From the NCBI RefSeq assembly GCF_041287255.1, contig NZ_JBGGTX010000002.1, positions 186,001 to 250,000 on the forward strand: a stretch of DNA of 64,000 nucleotides, in the 5' to 3' direction. The notes under the pieces are model-generated. The model was given only the letters and a program-made list of their open reading frames with translations. It had not been told where the DNA came from and made no database searches. Position 1 is the stretch's first letter, and the number at the start of each line of letters is the position of its first letter. Positions 51,621-60,482 of this stretch are shown piece after piece. Origin of the DNA: Tamlana flava. Lineage in GTDB: Bacteria > Bacteroidota > Bacteroidia > Flavobacteriales > Flavobacteriaceae. Made by a program: the position numbers and the translations under genes.

Positions 51621-53750
51621 GTGAATAAATTTCTCATTAGCACTCTTATGCTAATAAGTATAATTGCTTGCAAAAAAGAAACTGAAAGTACTAACAGCAT
51701 TACCGTGAATTACCCAAAGACCAAAACCGTTGACACAGTAACCAATTATTTTGGAACACATGTAAAAGACCCATACCGCTGGCTTGAAGATGATAGAAGT
51801 GAAGACACAAAAGCATGGATAAAGGCACAAAATGTAGTAACCCATAAATATTTAAATGAGATTCCTTTTAGAGAAGAATTGAAAAACCGCCTTTCAAGTT
51901 TATGGAATTACGAAAAACGGGGTGCACCCCATAAGGAGGGTGATTACTTCTATTTTTCCAAAAATGATGGTTTGCAAAACCAGAGCGTCATTTACAGACA
52001 TAAGGATAATGGTGAGCCCGAAGTATTTTTAGACCCCAATACATTCTCAAAAGATGGAACAACGTCATTGGATGGTCTTAGTTTTTCAAAAAACGGCAAA
52101 TTATTGGCATACTCCATCTCTGAAGGAGGAAGTGATTGGAGAAAAATACTCGTCATGGATACCGAAAGCAAAGAGATTCTTGAAGATACGCTATCGGATA
52201 TAAAATTCACCCAAATATCATGGTTCAAAAATGAAGGGTTTTACTATTCAAGTTACGACAAACCCAAGGGTAGTGAACTTTCGGCTAAAACAGACCAGCA
52301 TAAAGTCTATTATCATAAAATGGGAACAACCCAAAATGAAGACCACCTAATTTTTGGAGGAACACCTGAAGAAAAACACCGTTACATTTATTCAAAAGTT
52401 ACTGAGGACAATCGATTTTTAATCATTACGCCTCGTGTGGCAACCTCAGGAAATAAACTTTTTATTAAAGACCTTTCAAAACCAAGCAGTGCATTTAAAA
52501 CGGTTTTAAACCATACCGAAACAGATACGAACGTTATCGATAATGATGGGAACACTTTGCTTTTGGTTACCAATTTAAATGCCCCAAACAAGAAAATTGT
52601 TTCAGTTGATGCTTCAAATCCTTCACCAGAAAATTGGGTTGATGTTGTTCCTGAAACAAATAACGTATTAACGGTTTCAAAAGGCGGCGGATATTTGTTT
52701 GCCCATTATATGGTTGATGCTATTTCAAAAGTAAAACAATACCGGTACGATGGCTCCTTAGTAAAAGACGTTGAACTCCCCGGGTTGGGCACTGCTTCTG
52801 GTTTTAGTTGTAAAAAAGAGGGGAAAACAAATTACTTTTACTTTACCAACTACAATACCCCTTATAGCATTTATGAAATGGATTTGGATGCCGCGGAAAC
52901 CAAGCTTTATTGGAAACCTAATATCAATTTCAACAGTTCAGATTACGAAAGTAATCAAGTGTTTTACACTTCTAAGGATGGAACCAAAGTACCCATGATA
53001 ATTACTCATAAAAAAGGGCTTGATTTAAACGGAAAAAATCCAACTATTTTATATGGTTACGGCGGATTTAATATCAGTTTAACGCCAAATTTTAGTGTTA
53101 CTAATGCCGTTTGGATGGGACTTGGCGGAGTTTTGGCCGTTCCAAATTTACGTGGAGGTGGCGAATATGGTAAAAAATGGCATCTTACAGGAACCAAAAT
53201 GCTTAAGCAAAATGTGTTTGCCGATTTTATTGCTGCCGCTGAATACCTTATTGAAAACAGATATACTTCATCTCCCTATTTAGCGCTGCGTGGTGGCTCT
53301 AACGGTGGGTTATTGGTTAGTGCTGTAATGAACCAAAAGCCAGATTTGGCTAAAGTGGTGTTACCTGCTGTAGGTGTTTTGGACATGCTTCGCTATCATA
53401 CATTCACTGCAGGTGCAGGATGGGCATACGATTATGGCACTGCCGAAGACAGTAAGGAAATGTTTGCGTATTTAAAAGGTTATTCGCCTTTGCACAATAT
53501 AAAAAAGGGGGTACAATACCCCGCAACGCTAGTCACTACCGGTGATCATGATGATAGGGTGGTTCCGGCGCATAGCTTTAAATTTGCCGCCGAATTACAG
53601 AGCAAACAAAGGGGGGACAATCCCACACTGATAAGAATTGAAACAAATGCCGGACATGGCGCTGGAACACCAGTGCGTAAAGTCATTGACTATAATGCTG
53701 ATGTTTTTGCATTTACGCTTTATAATATGGGATTCAGAACATTGAATTAG
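51621..53750 (+). CDS. Prolyl oligopeptidase family serine peptidase, lipoprotein
   Basis: Cleaves short peptides after proline. The start is a GTG, which gives a lipoprotein signal peptide with lipobox cysteine C17 (LISIIACKKE); no ATG start gives one. A beta-propeller region follows (YRWLEDDRSEDTKAWI), and the hydrolase domain has S560 in LRGGSNGGLLV, the aspartate region GDHDDRVVPAHS (642-653) and H679 in TNAGHGAG. At 709 residues the length is typical. It should sit on the periplasmic or outer membrane. Confidence 0.92.
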   Translation: MNKFLISTLMLISIIACKKETESTNSITVNYPKTKTVDTVTNYFGTHVKDPYRWLEDDRSEDTKAWIKAQNVVTHKYLNEIPFREELKNRLSSLWNYEKRGAPHKEGDYFYFSKNDGLQNQSVIYRHKDNGEPEVFLDPNTFSKDGTTSLDGLSFSKNGKLLAYSISEGGSDWRKILVMDTESKEILEDTLSDIKFTQISWFKNEGFYYSSYDKPKGSELSAKTDQHKVYYHKMGTTQNEDHLIFGGTPEEKHRYIYSKVTEDNRFLIITPRVATSGNKLFIKDLSKPSSAFKTVLNHTETDTNVIDNDGNTLLLVTNLNAPNKKIVSVDASNPSPENWVDVVPETNNVLTVSKGGGYLFAHYMVDAISKVKQYRYDGSLVKDVELPGLGTASGFSCKKEGKTNYFYFTNYNTPYSIYEMDLDAAETKLYWKPNINFNSSDYESNQVFYTSKDGTKVPMIITHKKGLDLNGKNPTILYGYGGFNISLTPNFSVTNAVWMGLGGVLAVPNLRGGGEYGKKWHLTGTKMLKQNVFADFIAAAEYLIENRYTSSPYLALRGGSNGGLLVSAVMNQKPDLAKVVLPAVGVLDMLRYHTFTAGAGWAYDYGTAEDSKEMFAYLKGYSPLHNIKKGVQYPATLVTTGDHDDRVVPAHSFKFAAELQSKQRGDNPTLIRIETNAGHGAGTPVRKVIDYNADVFAFTLYNMGFRTLN

Positions 53751-53772
53751 TCTTAAGGTCAAGTTTTTATTC

Positions 53773-53780
53773 TATTTTTG
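53773..53780 (+). promoter_or_regulatory. -7 box of ABC ATPase gene
   Basis: TATTTTTG matches TAnnTTTG exactly, only 7 bases before the ATG at 53787, implying a leaderless or nearly leaderless mRNA. Confidence 0.45.
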
Positions 53781-53786
53781 TGTCCT

Positions 53787-54704
53787 ATGCTTAACGTACA
53801 AAATCTTACATTTTCATATCAAAAAACACCTATTTTAAAAGGTGTTTCGTTTGAGGCCAAGCTTGGTGAAAATCTTGCCATTATAGGCGAAAGTGGCTCT
53901 GGAAAAAGTACACTTTTAAAGGTGCTATACGGTGAATATGATTTGAATGAAGGTCAGATTTTTTGGAAAGAAAACGAAATTCTTGGGCCTAAATACAACC
54001 TTGTTGTTGGCTATGATTTTATGAAGTATGTAGCCCAAGAGTTTGACTTGATGCCTTTTATTTCCGTTGAAGAAAATATCGGCAAATTCCTTTCTAATTT
54101 TTATCCTGAAGGAAAAAAGGAACGTACCGCAGAACTTTTAAAAGTTGTAGAACTTGAAGATTTTGCAAACACTAAGGTAAAAACGCTATCTGGCGGACAA
54201 AAACAGCGCGTTGCATTGGCCAGAGCTTTGGCTAAAGAACCCGAAATTATACTTTTGGATGAACCCTTTAGTCACATCGACAATTTTAAAAAACAAAGTT
54301 TAAGACGAAGTCTTTTTAAGTATTTAAAAGAAAAAAACATCACCTGTATAGTGGCCTCGCACGACAAGGAAGATGTTCTGGGTTTTGCGGACAATATAAT
54401 TGTTCTTGACCAAAAGAAAATTGTAGCCCACAATACAACAGAAACGTTGTTCAAAAACCCTAAATCACCTTTAATTTCTTCTTTTTTTGGAGAGTTTAAT
54501 CTCATTGATGGTCAAATTGTTTACGCGCATCAACTAAAAGTGGTTGAAAAATCTAACTTGAAAGCTACAGTTATTGAAAGCTATTTCCAAGGTCATTATT
54601 ACCTTATTGAAGCTGATTTAAACGGTGAAAAAGTTTTTTTTGAGCATGAGCACTCTTTAAAAAATGGTATTGAAGTTTACTTATCAATCACAATGTCCGG
54701 GTGA
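53787..54704 (+). CDS. ABC transporter ATP-binding protein
   Basis: A 305-residue ATPase. From the ATG at 53787 Walker A is GESGSGKST (34-42), the signature is LSGGQKQR and Walker B is IILLDEPF, with SHIDNFKKQSLRR after it and the switch histidine in ASHDKED. The last about 90 residues form an extra beta-rich domain, like the regulatory domains of potA/ugpC-type ATPases. No permease gene is adjacent, so its transport partner is elsewhere. The stop overlaps the convergent GreA-like gene by 17 bases. Confidence 0.88.
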   Translation: MLNVQNLTFSYQKTPILKGVSFEAKLGENLAIIGESGSGKSTLLKVLYGEYDLNEGQIFWKENEILGPKYNLVVGYDFMKYVAQEFDLMPFISVEENIGKFLSNFYPEGKKERTAELLKVVELEDFANTKVKTLSGGQKQRVALARALAKEPEIILLDEPFSHIDNFKKQSLRRSLFKYLKEKNITCIVASHDKEDVLGFADNIIVLDQKKIVAHNTTETLFKNPKSPLISSFFGEFNLIDGQIVYAHQLKVVEKSNLKATVIESYFQGHYYLIEADLNGEKVFFEHEHSLKNGIEVYLSITMSG

Positions 54705-55149
54705 TTTTAAAGTGTTGATTTCTAAAAACTATTTCATCATTAACTGTTTTTCCAATCAATAATTGACCCATTGGTGTACTTGCAGAAATAGCGTAAAATT
54801 TTTGTTTTTCAATCATTAATTCTCCCGCGCTTATGGCTATAAAATAATTAGTTTGAGTAGTAAATACCACGCTGCCTAAACCGATAGTTCTTGAAATACT
54901 TTCAATAGTAATTTTGGAAAGGATTTGTTTGGTCCTTTCAATTTCGGCAAGTTGATTACCTGCTTTTTCTCGTTCCAGCTGCAGCATGGCACGACCTGTT
55001 TCGTGTTTATCGCCTGCGCTACTTTTAGTTTCTGAATTTAATGCTTCTTGAATTTGGTCAATGGTATGTTTTACAGCCTCTAATCGAATGTTTAGAAATG
55101 CTTCACATTGAAAAAATAGATTTTCTTTAAGCGCCTTGATATTATCCAT
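54688..55149 (-). CDS. GreA/GreB C-terminal-like domain protein
   Basis: From the ATG at 55149 the protein is 153 residues. The N-terminal half is a predicted helical hairpin (RLEAVKHTIDQIQEAL, REKAGNQLAEIERTKQIL). The C-terminal half (LGSVVFTTQTNYFIAISAG ... ASTPMGQLLIGKTVNDE) resembles the FKBP-like domain of transcript cleavage factors. Relatives are sometimes misnamed 3-oxoacyl-ACP synthase; no such motif exists here. A longer TTG start is unlikely. It overlaps mtgA by 8 bases. Confidence 0.78.
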   Translation of the reverse strand: MDNIKALKENLFFQCEAFLNIRLEAVKHTIDQIQEALNSETKSSAGDKHETGRAMLQLEREKAGNQLAEIERTKQILSKITIESISRTIGLGSVVFTTQTNYFIAISAGELMIEKQKFYAISASTPMGQLLIGKTVNDEIVFRNQHFKITRTL

Positions 55150-55837
55150 CCTTTTTGTTGTAATCCAAAGGTCCAAAAAATCCCATTTGCCTCATAATCC
55201 AGTTTTTTCTTCCTTGTATATAATTGGTTGCGGGGTTTGCTTTATAACGCAAAGGATTTGGTAAAATTGCTGCAATAGCAGCCGCTTCTTGCTTAGACAA
55301 TTTAGACGCCGGTTTTTTAAACCAATACTGAGAAGCTGCTTCAGCACCATAAATACCATCGCCCATTTCAACACTGTTTAAATACACTTCCAAAATACGT
55401 TCCTTGCTCCATATTAACTCAATTAAAAATGTGAAATAGGCTTCTAAACCCTTTCGCAGCCAGCTACGATGTGGCCAAAGAAATACATTTTTGGCTGTTT
55501 GTTGGCTGATTGTACTAGCACCTCTAATGCGTTTTTCCTTTTTATTGTGTTCGATTGCTTTTTCAATGGCCTTAAAATCAAATCCATTATGAGTTAAAAA
55601 ACTTTGGTCTTCACTACATATCACGGCCAATTGCAAATTCATTGATATATTGTCCATAGATTTCCAGTCGTGTTTTAAAACAACCTTTTCGCCATCCATT
55701 TTTTGCTGAACAGCCCTAATGACCATTAGTGGAGTTATGGGAATAGGCACCCATTTAAATACAATCACTAACCCAATGGAAACAACCAAAAACCATCGAA
55801 GGATTTTCCAAAAAAATCTAAAAATTCTTTTTATCAT
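55142..55837 (-). CDS. mtgA: Monofunctional peptidoglycan transglycosylase
   Basis: Polymerises lipid II into glycan strands in the periplasm. The 231 residues begin with a membrane anchor (FFWKILRWFLVVSIGLVIVF) followed by the GT51 domain: the catalytic glutamate in ICSEDQSFLTHNGFD, RGASTISQQTAKNVFL, the WSKERILEVYLN segment and GAEAASQYWF. No transpeptidase domain is present, as expected for MtgA. Confidence 0.95.
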   Translation of the reverse strand: MIKRIFRFFWKILRWFLVVSIGLVIVFKWVPIPITPLMVIRAVQQKMDGEKVVLKHDWKSMDNISMNLQLAVICSEDQSFLTHNGFDFKAIEKAIEHNKKEKRIRGASTISQQTAKNVFLWPHRSWLRKGLEAYFTFLIELIWSKERILEVYLNSVEMGDGIYGAEAASQYWFKKPASKLSKQEAAAIAAILPNPLRYKANPATNYIQGRKNWIMRQMGFFGPLDYNKKDG

Positions 55838-55838
55838 G

Positions 55839-56951
55839 TTAATGTAATAAATCCGCTAACTCCCTACCAACTAAACTGCCAATGGCTACGCCCATTCCGC
55901 CAAGTCTTACACCACAAAACACATTGTCGGACAGTTGCTTTACAACAGCCTTTTTTTGGTTACCAACCCCCATAATGCCACTCCAGCGGTGGTCTATTTC
56001 AAAACCTATATTTGGCAGAATGGTTGTTCTTAACAGCTCTTCCAATTTATTTTGAACTAAATCTGTTTGTGCGAATTTTGTAGTTTCTTCGGTTTTAAAA
56101 TCAAGGTTTCGGCCACCACCAAACAAAATCCGATTGTCAATATTTCTGAAATAATAATAACCTCGATCTAAATGAAATGTGCCTTTTATATGCAAGTTCT
56201 TAATGGGTTTTGTTATTAAAACTTGGGCTCTGGCCGGTTTAACATTTGGAATATTTAGTTGTGACGCAAACCCATTGGTTGCAACAAATAGCTTAGAAGT
56301 TGAAAATTCAAATTGATTGGTTCTTATTTTTATTGAACCATTGTCTTCTGAAAAGTCTTCAACATTTATATTATTTAAAACCTTGATGCCTTTTTTTTGT
56401 GCTTTATTTAATAAGGCTTCCATCATCTTTCCTGTATCCAACTGACCTTCAAAAGCATTAAAAATGTAATGTTTTTTGATGTTTTTAAATTTGAAAATAT
56501 TTTCTTTTAGTGTAAAGACCTCGCTTTTGAAAATGGGTGCCAACAGGTTGTTTATTTCATCCTTTTTTGACAAACACAACTCTAACAAATCATCATGTTG
56601 TGTAAATAACTCATAGCCGCCCAATTGTTGGTAATCCAATTTACCATCACCCAAAGTTTGTCTTAATAACTTTAAGCCTTCTACGCGTTTTTTTACCAAC
56701 CCAAAAACTTCTTCTTCCGTATGATTTTTTAAATCCTCTAAAATTTCACTTAAGCTTCCAAAACATGCAAAACCAGCATTTTTCGTACTTGCTCCTTGTG
56801 GCAGTATGCCTTTTTCAAGAATAAAAATATTGGCCTTAGGAAATTTGCTTTTTAATTGTAATGCACAGTTTAATCCAACAATACCGCTACCCACAACAGT
56901 GAAATCTATGTTGGCTAACCACGATTTAATTTCCCAATACGAAAAGTTCAT
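55839..56951 (-). CDS. FAD-dependent oxidoreductase (DAO family)
   Basis: A 370-residue amine/amino-acid oxidase-like protein. The FAD-binding motif is FTVVGSGIVGLNCALQL near the N-terminus, with ILEKGILPQGASTKNAGF after it; near the C-terminus is MGVGNQKKAVVKQLS and GVRLGGMGVAIGS. The fold is DadA/ThiO-like, but the substrate is unknown. It ends 1 base before the mtgA start. Confidence 0.86.
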   Translation of the reverse strand: MNFSYWEIKSWLANIDFTVVGSGIVGLNCALQLKSKFPKANIFILEKGILPQGASTKNAGFACFGSLSEILEDLKNHTEEEVFGLVKKRVEGLKLLRQTLGDGKLDYQQLGGYELFTQHDDLLELCLSKKDEINNLLAPIFKSEVFTLKENIFKFKNIKKHYIFNAFEGQLDTGKMMEALLNKAQKKGIKVLNNINVEDFSEDNGSIKIRTNQFEFSTSKLFVATNGFASQLNIPNVKPARAQVLITKPIKNLHIKGTFHLDRGYYYFRNIDNRILFGGGRNLDFKTEETTKFAQTDLVQNKLEELLRTTILPNIGFEIDHRWSGIMGVGNQKKAVVKQLSDNVFCGVRLGGMGVAIGSLVGRELADLLH

Positions 56952-56989
56952 ATTGCTAATTTACTATTTTCCTTTTGATGATTTTAACC

Positions 56990-57078
56990 GTGTTAGGGAT
57001 AGAAGTTCATCCTTTTTTTCATGCTTCACAAAAAGATATAACAAATAGTCTGACCGCGCTTTAGGGTGTGGTAACACC
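56990..57078 (-). repeat. Structured intergenic repeat, copy C
   Basis: Minus-strand order: GGTGTTACC, a short stem region ending GCGGT, CAGACTATT, ATATCTTTTT, a loop, AAAAAAAGGAT, then CTATCCCTAACAC. The opening GTGTTA and closing TAACAC are perfectly complementary. Module order matches copies A (955-1068) and B (41364-41423). Confidence 0.65.
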
Positions 57079-57080
57079 AT

Positions 57081-57110
57081 AAAAAAACTCCGAAATTGCT
57101 TTCGGAGTTT
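57081..57110 (-). terminator. accC terminator
   Basis: A perfect 11-bp stem (aaactccgaaa/tttcggagttt, loop gcaa on the minus strand) with a T-run lies 7 bases after the accC stop. Confidence 0.85.
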
Positions 57111-57116
57111 TATTTT

Positions 57117-58472
57117 TTATTCTTCTTCTACTTGTTTTTGCATTTTAAAGTCTTCCATAAACTTGGTAGTGTAATTTCCAGCAATGTAGTCTGGATGATC
57201 CATAAGCTGTCTATGGAATGGAATGGTAGTTTTTATACCTTCAATAACAAACTCATCTAAAGCACGCTTCATTTTATTAATGGCCTCTTCTCTAGTTTGT
57301 GCCGTAGTAATTAACTTGGCAATCATAGAATCGTAGTTTGGTGGAATGGCATAACCGGCATAAACATGGGTATCCAATCGAACACCATGGCCTCCAGGCG
57401 CATGCAAGGTGGTAATAACACCTGGTGATGGCCTAAAGCCGTTAAAAGGGTCTTCGGCATTGATTCTACATTCAATAGAATGTAGTTTTGGCTCATAGTT
57501 TTTTCCAGAAATAGGAACGCCCGCTGCCACCAAAATTTGCTCGCGAATTAAATCGAAATCAATTACCTGTTCGGTAATTGGATGCTCAACCTGAATACGA
57601 GTATTCATTTCCATGAAGTAGAAATTACGGTGTTTATCTACCAAAAACTCAATAGTTCCGGCACCTTCATATTTTATATATTCAGCAGCTTTTACAGCAG
57701 CTTCTCCCATTTTTTTACGCAATGCAGCCGTCATAAATGGAGATGGCACTTCCTCAGTTAATTTTTGATGACGACGCTGAATGGAACAATCACGCTCTGA
57801 AAGGTGACAAGCTTTTCCTCTAGAATCACCAACAACTTGGATTTCGATATGCCTTGGCTCTTCTATAAGTTTTTCCATGTACATATCATCATTGCCGAAT
57901 GCAGCCTTGCTTTCTTGTCTTGCTGAATCCCAAGCAGCCTTTAAATCTTCGGGTTTAAAAACGCCACGCATTCCTTTTCCACCGCCTCCAGCTGAAGCCT
58001 TTAGCATAACAGGGTAACCTGTTTCCTTGGCGATTTTTTCACATTCCTTAAAATCTTTTATAACACCGTCGCTACCCGGTACACATGGCACACCAGCAGC
58101 TTTCATGGTTGCTTTTGCATTGGCCTTGTCACCCATTTTATCAATCATTTCTGGGTCGGCACCTATGAATTTAATACCGTGTTCTTCGCAGATTTTTGAA
58201 AATTTGGCGTTTTCAGACAAGAACCCATATCCTGGGTGGATGGCATCTGCATTAGTAATTTCGGCAGCAGATATGATATTGGACATTTTTAAATAAGACT
58301 CACTACTTGGCGGAGGCCCGATACAAACCGCTTCATCTGCAAACTTAACGTGTAAGCTTTCTGCATCTACAGTTGAGTAAACGGCAACGGTTTTAATGCC
58401 CATTTCCTTACAGGTTCTAATAACACGAAGTGCAATTTCCCCTCTATTGGCAATTAATATTTTTTTAAACAT
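57117..58472 (-). CDS. accC: Acetyl-CoA carboxylase, biotin carboxylase subunit
   Basis: Carboxylates biotin on BCCP for malonyl-CoA production. The 451 residues have the N-terminal KKILIANRGEIALRVIRT, the ATP-grasp glycine loop GGGGKGMRG, EMNTRIQVEHPITE with the metal and bicarbonate residues, and GVITTLHAPGGHGVR. It is the last gene of the fabH-accB-accC series. Confidence 0.97.
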   Translation of the reverse strand: MFKKILIANRGEIALRVIRTCKEMGIKTVAVYSTVDAESLHVKFADEAVCIGPPPSSESYLKMSNIISAAEITNADAIHPGYGFLSENAKFSKICEEHGIKFIGADPEMIDKMGDKANAKATMKAAGVPCVPGSDGVIKDFKECEKIAKETGYPVMLKASAGGGGKGMRGVFKPEDLKAAWDSARQESKAAFGNDDMYMEKLIEEPRHIEIQVVGDSRGKACHLSERDCSIQRRHQKLTEEVPSPFMTAALRKKMGEAAVKAAEYIKYEGAGTIEFLVDKHRNFYFMEMNTRIQVEHPITEQVIDFDLIREQILVAAGVPISGKNYEPKLHSIECRINAEDPFNGFRPSPGVITTLHAPGGHGVRLDTHVYAGYAIPPNYDSMIAKLITTAQTREEAINKMKRALDEFVIEGIKTTIPFHRQLMDHPDYIAGNYTTKFMEDFKMQKQVEEE

Positions 58473-58517
58473 CTTTCTTGTATTAGATAATTAGACATTT
58501 GGATTATTCGACTATTG

Positions 58518-58563
58518 GATTATTAGATGGGTAAAGACCTAATAACCGAGCGATCTAATAATC
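58518..58563. repeat. AT-rich repeat between accB and accC
   Basis: Two direct TGGATTATT copies (from 58499 and 58516) precede an 11-bp inverted repeat, gattattagat (58518-58528) and atctaataatc (58553-58563). It lies in the 96-base accB-accC gap, where neighbouring operon genes are much closer. On the minus strand the RNA would form a hairpin with a 24-base loop and no T-run, so it is not a normal terminator. Confidence 0.5.
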
Positions 58564-58568
58564 TAAAA

Positions 58569-59063
58569 TTAAGATGGGTCTACTAAAAATAATGGTTGAT
58601 CAAATTCAACTGGGGATGAATCATCAACTAATATTTTAACAATCTTTCCAGAGACTTCTGATTCTATTTCGTTGAAAAGTTTCATAGCTTCAATAATACA
58701 AAGCACATCGCCTTCTGCAATTGTTTGTCCAACCTCAACAAATAAAGGTTTGTCTGGAGCTGGCTTTCTGTAGAATGTTCCAATTATCGGAGACTTTATC
58801 GTAATATATTTTGAATCATCTGATGCTGCTGAAGGTGCCGCAGATTCTGTCGCTTTAGCTGGAGCTGCTGCCTCTGCTTGTGGAGCTGCAACTACCTGTT
58901 GCGGTATTTGAGCTGGAACCGGTGCGTATTGTACCGCTGGACTACCTGATGAATCCGACCCCGTTCTAATGGTGATTTTTACGTCATCCATCTCTAATTT
59001 AACCTCACTTGCACCTGATTTAGCCACAAACTTGATTAAGTTTTGAATCTCTTTTATATCCAT
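58569..59063 (-). CDS. accB: Acetyl-CoA carboxylase biotin carboxyl carrier protein
   Basis: Carries biotin between biotin carboxylase and carboxyltransferase. The 164 residues have an N-terminal domain, an alanine/proline-rich linker (residues 40-80) and the biotinyl domain with the target lysine K128 in CIIEAMKLFNEIE. It lies 23 bases after fabH. Confidence 0.97.
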   Translation of the reverse strand: MDIKEIQNLIKFVAKSGASEVKLEMDDVKITIRTGSDSSGSPAVQYAPVPAQIPQQVVAAPQAEAAAPAKATESAAPSAASDDSKYITIKSPIIGTFYRKPAPDKPLFVEVGQTIAEGDVLCIIEAMKLFNEIESEVSGKIVKILVDDSSPVEFDQPLFLVDPS

Positions 59064-59086
59064 AATTTTACTAATTAGTTATTTGG

Positions 59087-60088
59087 TTAGTCTTTTGAAT
59101 TATAGGCCCATTTTAAGTAAATAGAACCCCAATTAAATCCGCCGCCAAACGCCGCGAATATGATATTATCTCCTTTTTTAAGTTGTGATTCGTAATCGTT
59201 TAAAAGAAGTGGCAAAGTAGCAGATGTTGTATTTCCGTATTTGTGGATGTTTACCATCACTTTCTCCTCCTCCAAATCTATGCGCTGTGCCGTAGCATCA
59301 ATAATACGCTTATTAGCTTGATGCGCCGCTAGCCAATCTACATCTTCCTTGGTCAAGTTATTGCGTTCAAGTATTTTTACTGTAGCATCTGCCATATTGA
59401 ACACGGCATTTTTAAAAACTGTTCGTCCTTCTTGAAAAGCATATTGCCCACCAGCAGCCATAGACTCCTCGGTAAGTGGAAATGAAGATCCGCCATAAGT
59501 GGCTTGTAAAAATTCACGACCAGTACCGTCACTTCTTAGGTACTCATCTTTTAAACCTAATCCTTCTTCATTGGGTTCAAACAAAACGGCTCCCGCTCCA
59601 TCACCAAATATGATACATGTAGCACGATCTTTATAATTGATGATTGAAGACATTTTATCGGCGCCAATCAGTAATACGTTTTTATATCTTCCAGATTCAA
59701 TATAACTGGCAGCAACCGACATGCCATAAAGAAAACTAGAGCATGCTGCATCCATATCAAATGAAAAAGCATTGGTGGCTCCAATTTCAGAAGCAGTAAA
59801 AGAAGCAGTTGAAGCCGCTTTCATGTCCGGTGTAGCTGTCGCTACAATAACAAGCTCGATTTCTTTTGGGTCTATACCCTTCTTTTTAATAAGGTCTTGG
59901 GCTGCTTTAATGGCAAGATAAGACGTACCTTTCCCGTCATCCTTTAGAATACGGCGTTCCTTAATTCCTGTTCTCGTAGTAATCCATTCATCATTGGTAT
60001 CAACCATCGTTTCAAGAATTTGATTGGTCAATACATATTCCGGCACATATGCACCTACTGCTGTAATTGCCGCTGAGATTTTACTCAT
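59087..60088 (-). CDS. fabH: 3-oxoacyl-ACP synthase III (KAS III)
   Basis: Starts fatty acid synthesis from acetyl- or branched acyl-CoA and malonyl-ACP. The 333 residues show the triad C116 (DMDAACSSFLYG), H256 (AAHQANKRI) and N286 (KYGNTTSATLP). The length and motifs fit FabH. It is the first gene of the fabH-accB-accC operon; an operator-like palindrome lies upstream at 60170-60190. Confidence 0.97.
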   Translation of the reverse strand: MSKISAAITAVGAYVPEYVLTNQILETMVDTNDEWITTRTGIKERRILKDDGKGTSYLAIKAAQDLIKKKGIDPKEIELVIVATATPDMKAASTASFTASEIGATNAFSFDMDAACSSFLYGMSVAASYIESGRYKNVLLIGADKMSSIINYKDRATCIIFGDGAGAVLFEPNEEGLGLKDEYLRSDGTGREFLQATYGGSSFPLTEESMAAGGQYAFQEGRTVFKNAVFNMADATVKILERNNLTKEDVDWLAAHQANKRIIDATAQRIDLEEEKVMVNIHKYGNTTSATLPLLLNDYESQLKKGDNIIFAAFGGGFNWGSIYLKWAYNSKD

Positions 60089-60169
60089 ACCTTTAAGTTA
60101 TTTTCGATTAAAAAACCTTTAAAAATGGGGGAAAATGCTCAAAACTTTACGAAAACTACTAAATTTTGA

Positions 60170-60190
60170 CGTAATATTACGCAAATTACG
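60170..60190. promoter_or_regulatory. Palindromic operator candidate upstream of fabH-accB-accC
   Basis: A perfect 12-bp palindrome cgtaatattacg (60170-60181) followed by a third half site attacg (60185-60190) lies about 82 bases before the fabH ATG. It could be a binding site for a transcription factor of fatty acid genes; the regulator is unknown. The rest of the 182-base gap holds the rpmF terminator and AT-rich sequence. Confidence 0.35.
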
Positions 60191-60220
60191 TGTTTTTGTT
60201 ATTTTGAAAAAGTATTTCAT

Positions 60221-60250
60221 AAAAAAAACGCTCATAAATGAGCGTTTTAT
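60221..60250 (-). terminator. rpmF terminator
   Basis: A perfect 10-bp stem (aaaacgctca/tgagcgtttt, loop ttta on the minus strand) with a T-run of eight lies 20 bases after the rpmF stop. It could act on both strands. Confidence 0.85.
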
Positions 60251-60270
60251 AATGAGCGCATAATTATAAT

Positions 60271-60474
60271 TTACGCAACGTTTTCTACTTCCTCTGAATT
60301 GTCAATTAAAACTTGACCTCTGTAGTATAATTTTCCTTCATGCCAGTGGGCTCTGTGGTATAAGTGTGCCTCACCTGTTGTTGCGCATGTAGCAATCTGT
60401 GGCGCAGTTGCTTTGTAATGGGTTCTTCTTTTATCTCTTCTTGTTTTTGAGATTTTTCTTTTAGGATGTGCCAT
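60271..60474 (-). CDS. rpmF: 50S ribosomal protein L32
   Basis: A 67-residue basic ribosomal protein. MAHPKRKISKTRRDKRRTHYK is the expected L32 start, followed by HRAHWHEGKLYYRGQ. It lies 8 bases after yceD, the usual pairing, and upstream of fabH. Confidence 0.97.
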   Translation of the reverse strand: MAHPKRKISKTRRDKRRTHYKATAPQIATCATTGEAHLYHRAHWHEGKLYYRGQVLIDNSEEVENVA

Positions 60475-60482
60475 TTTATATG

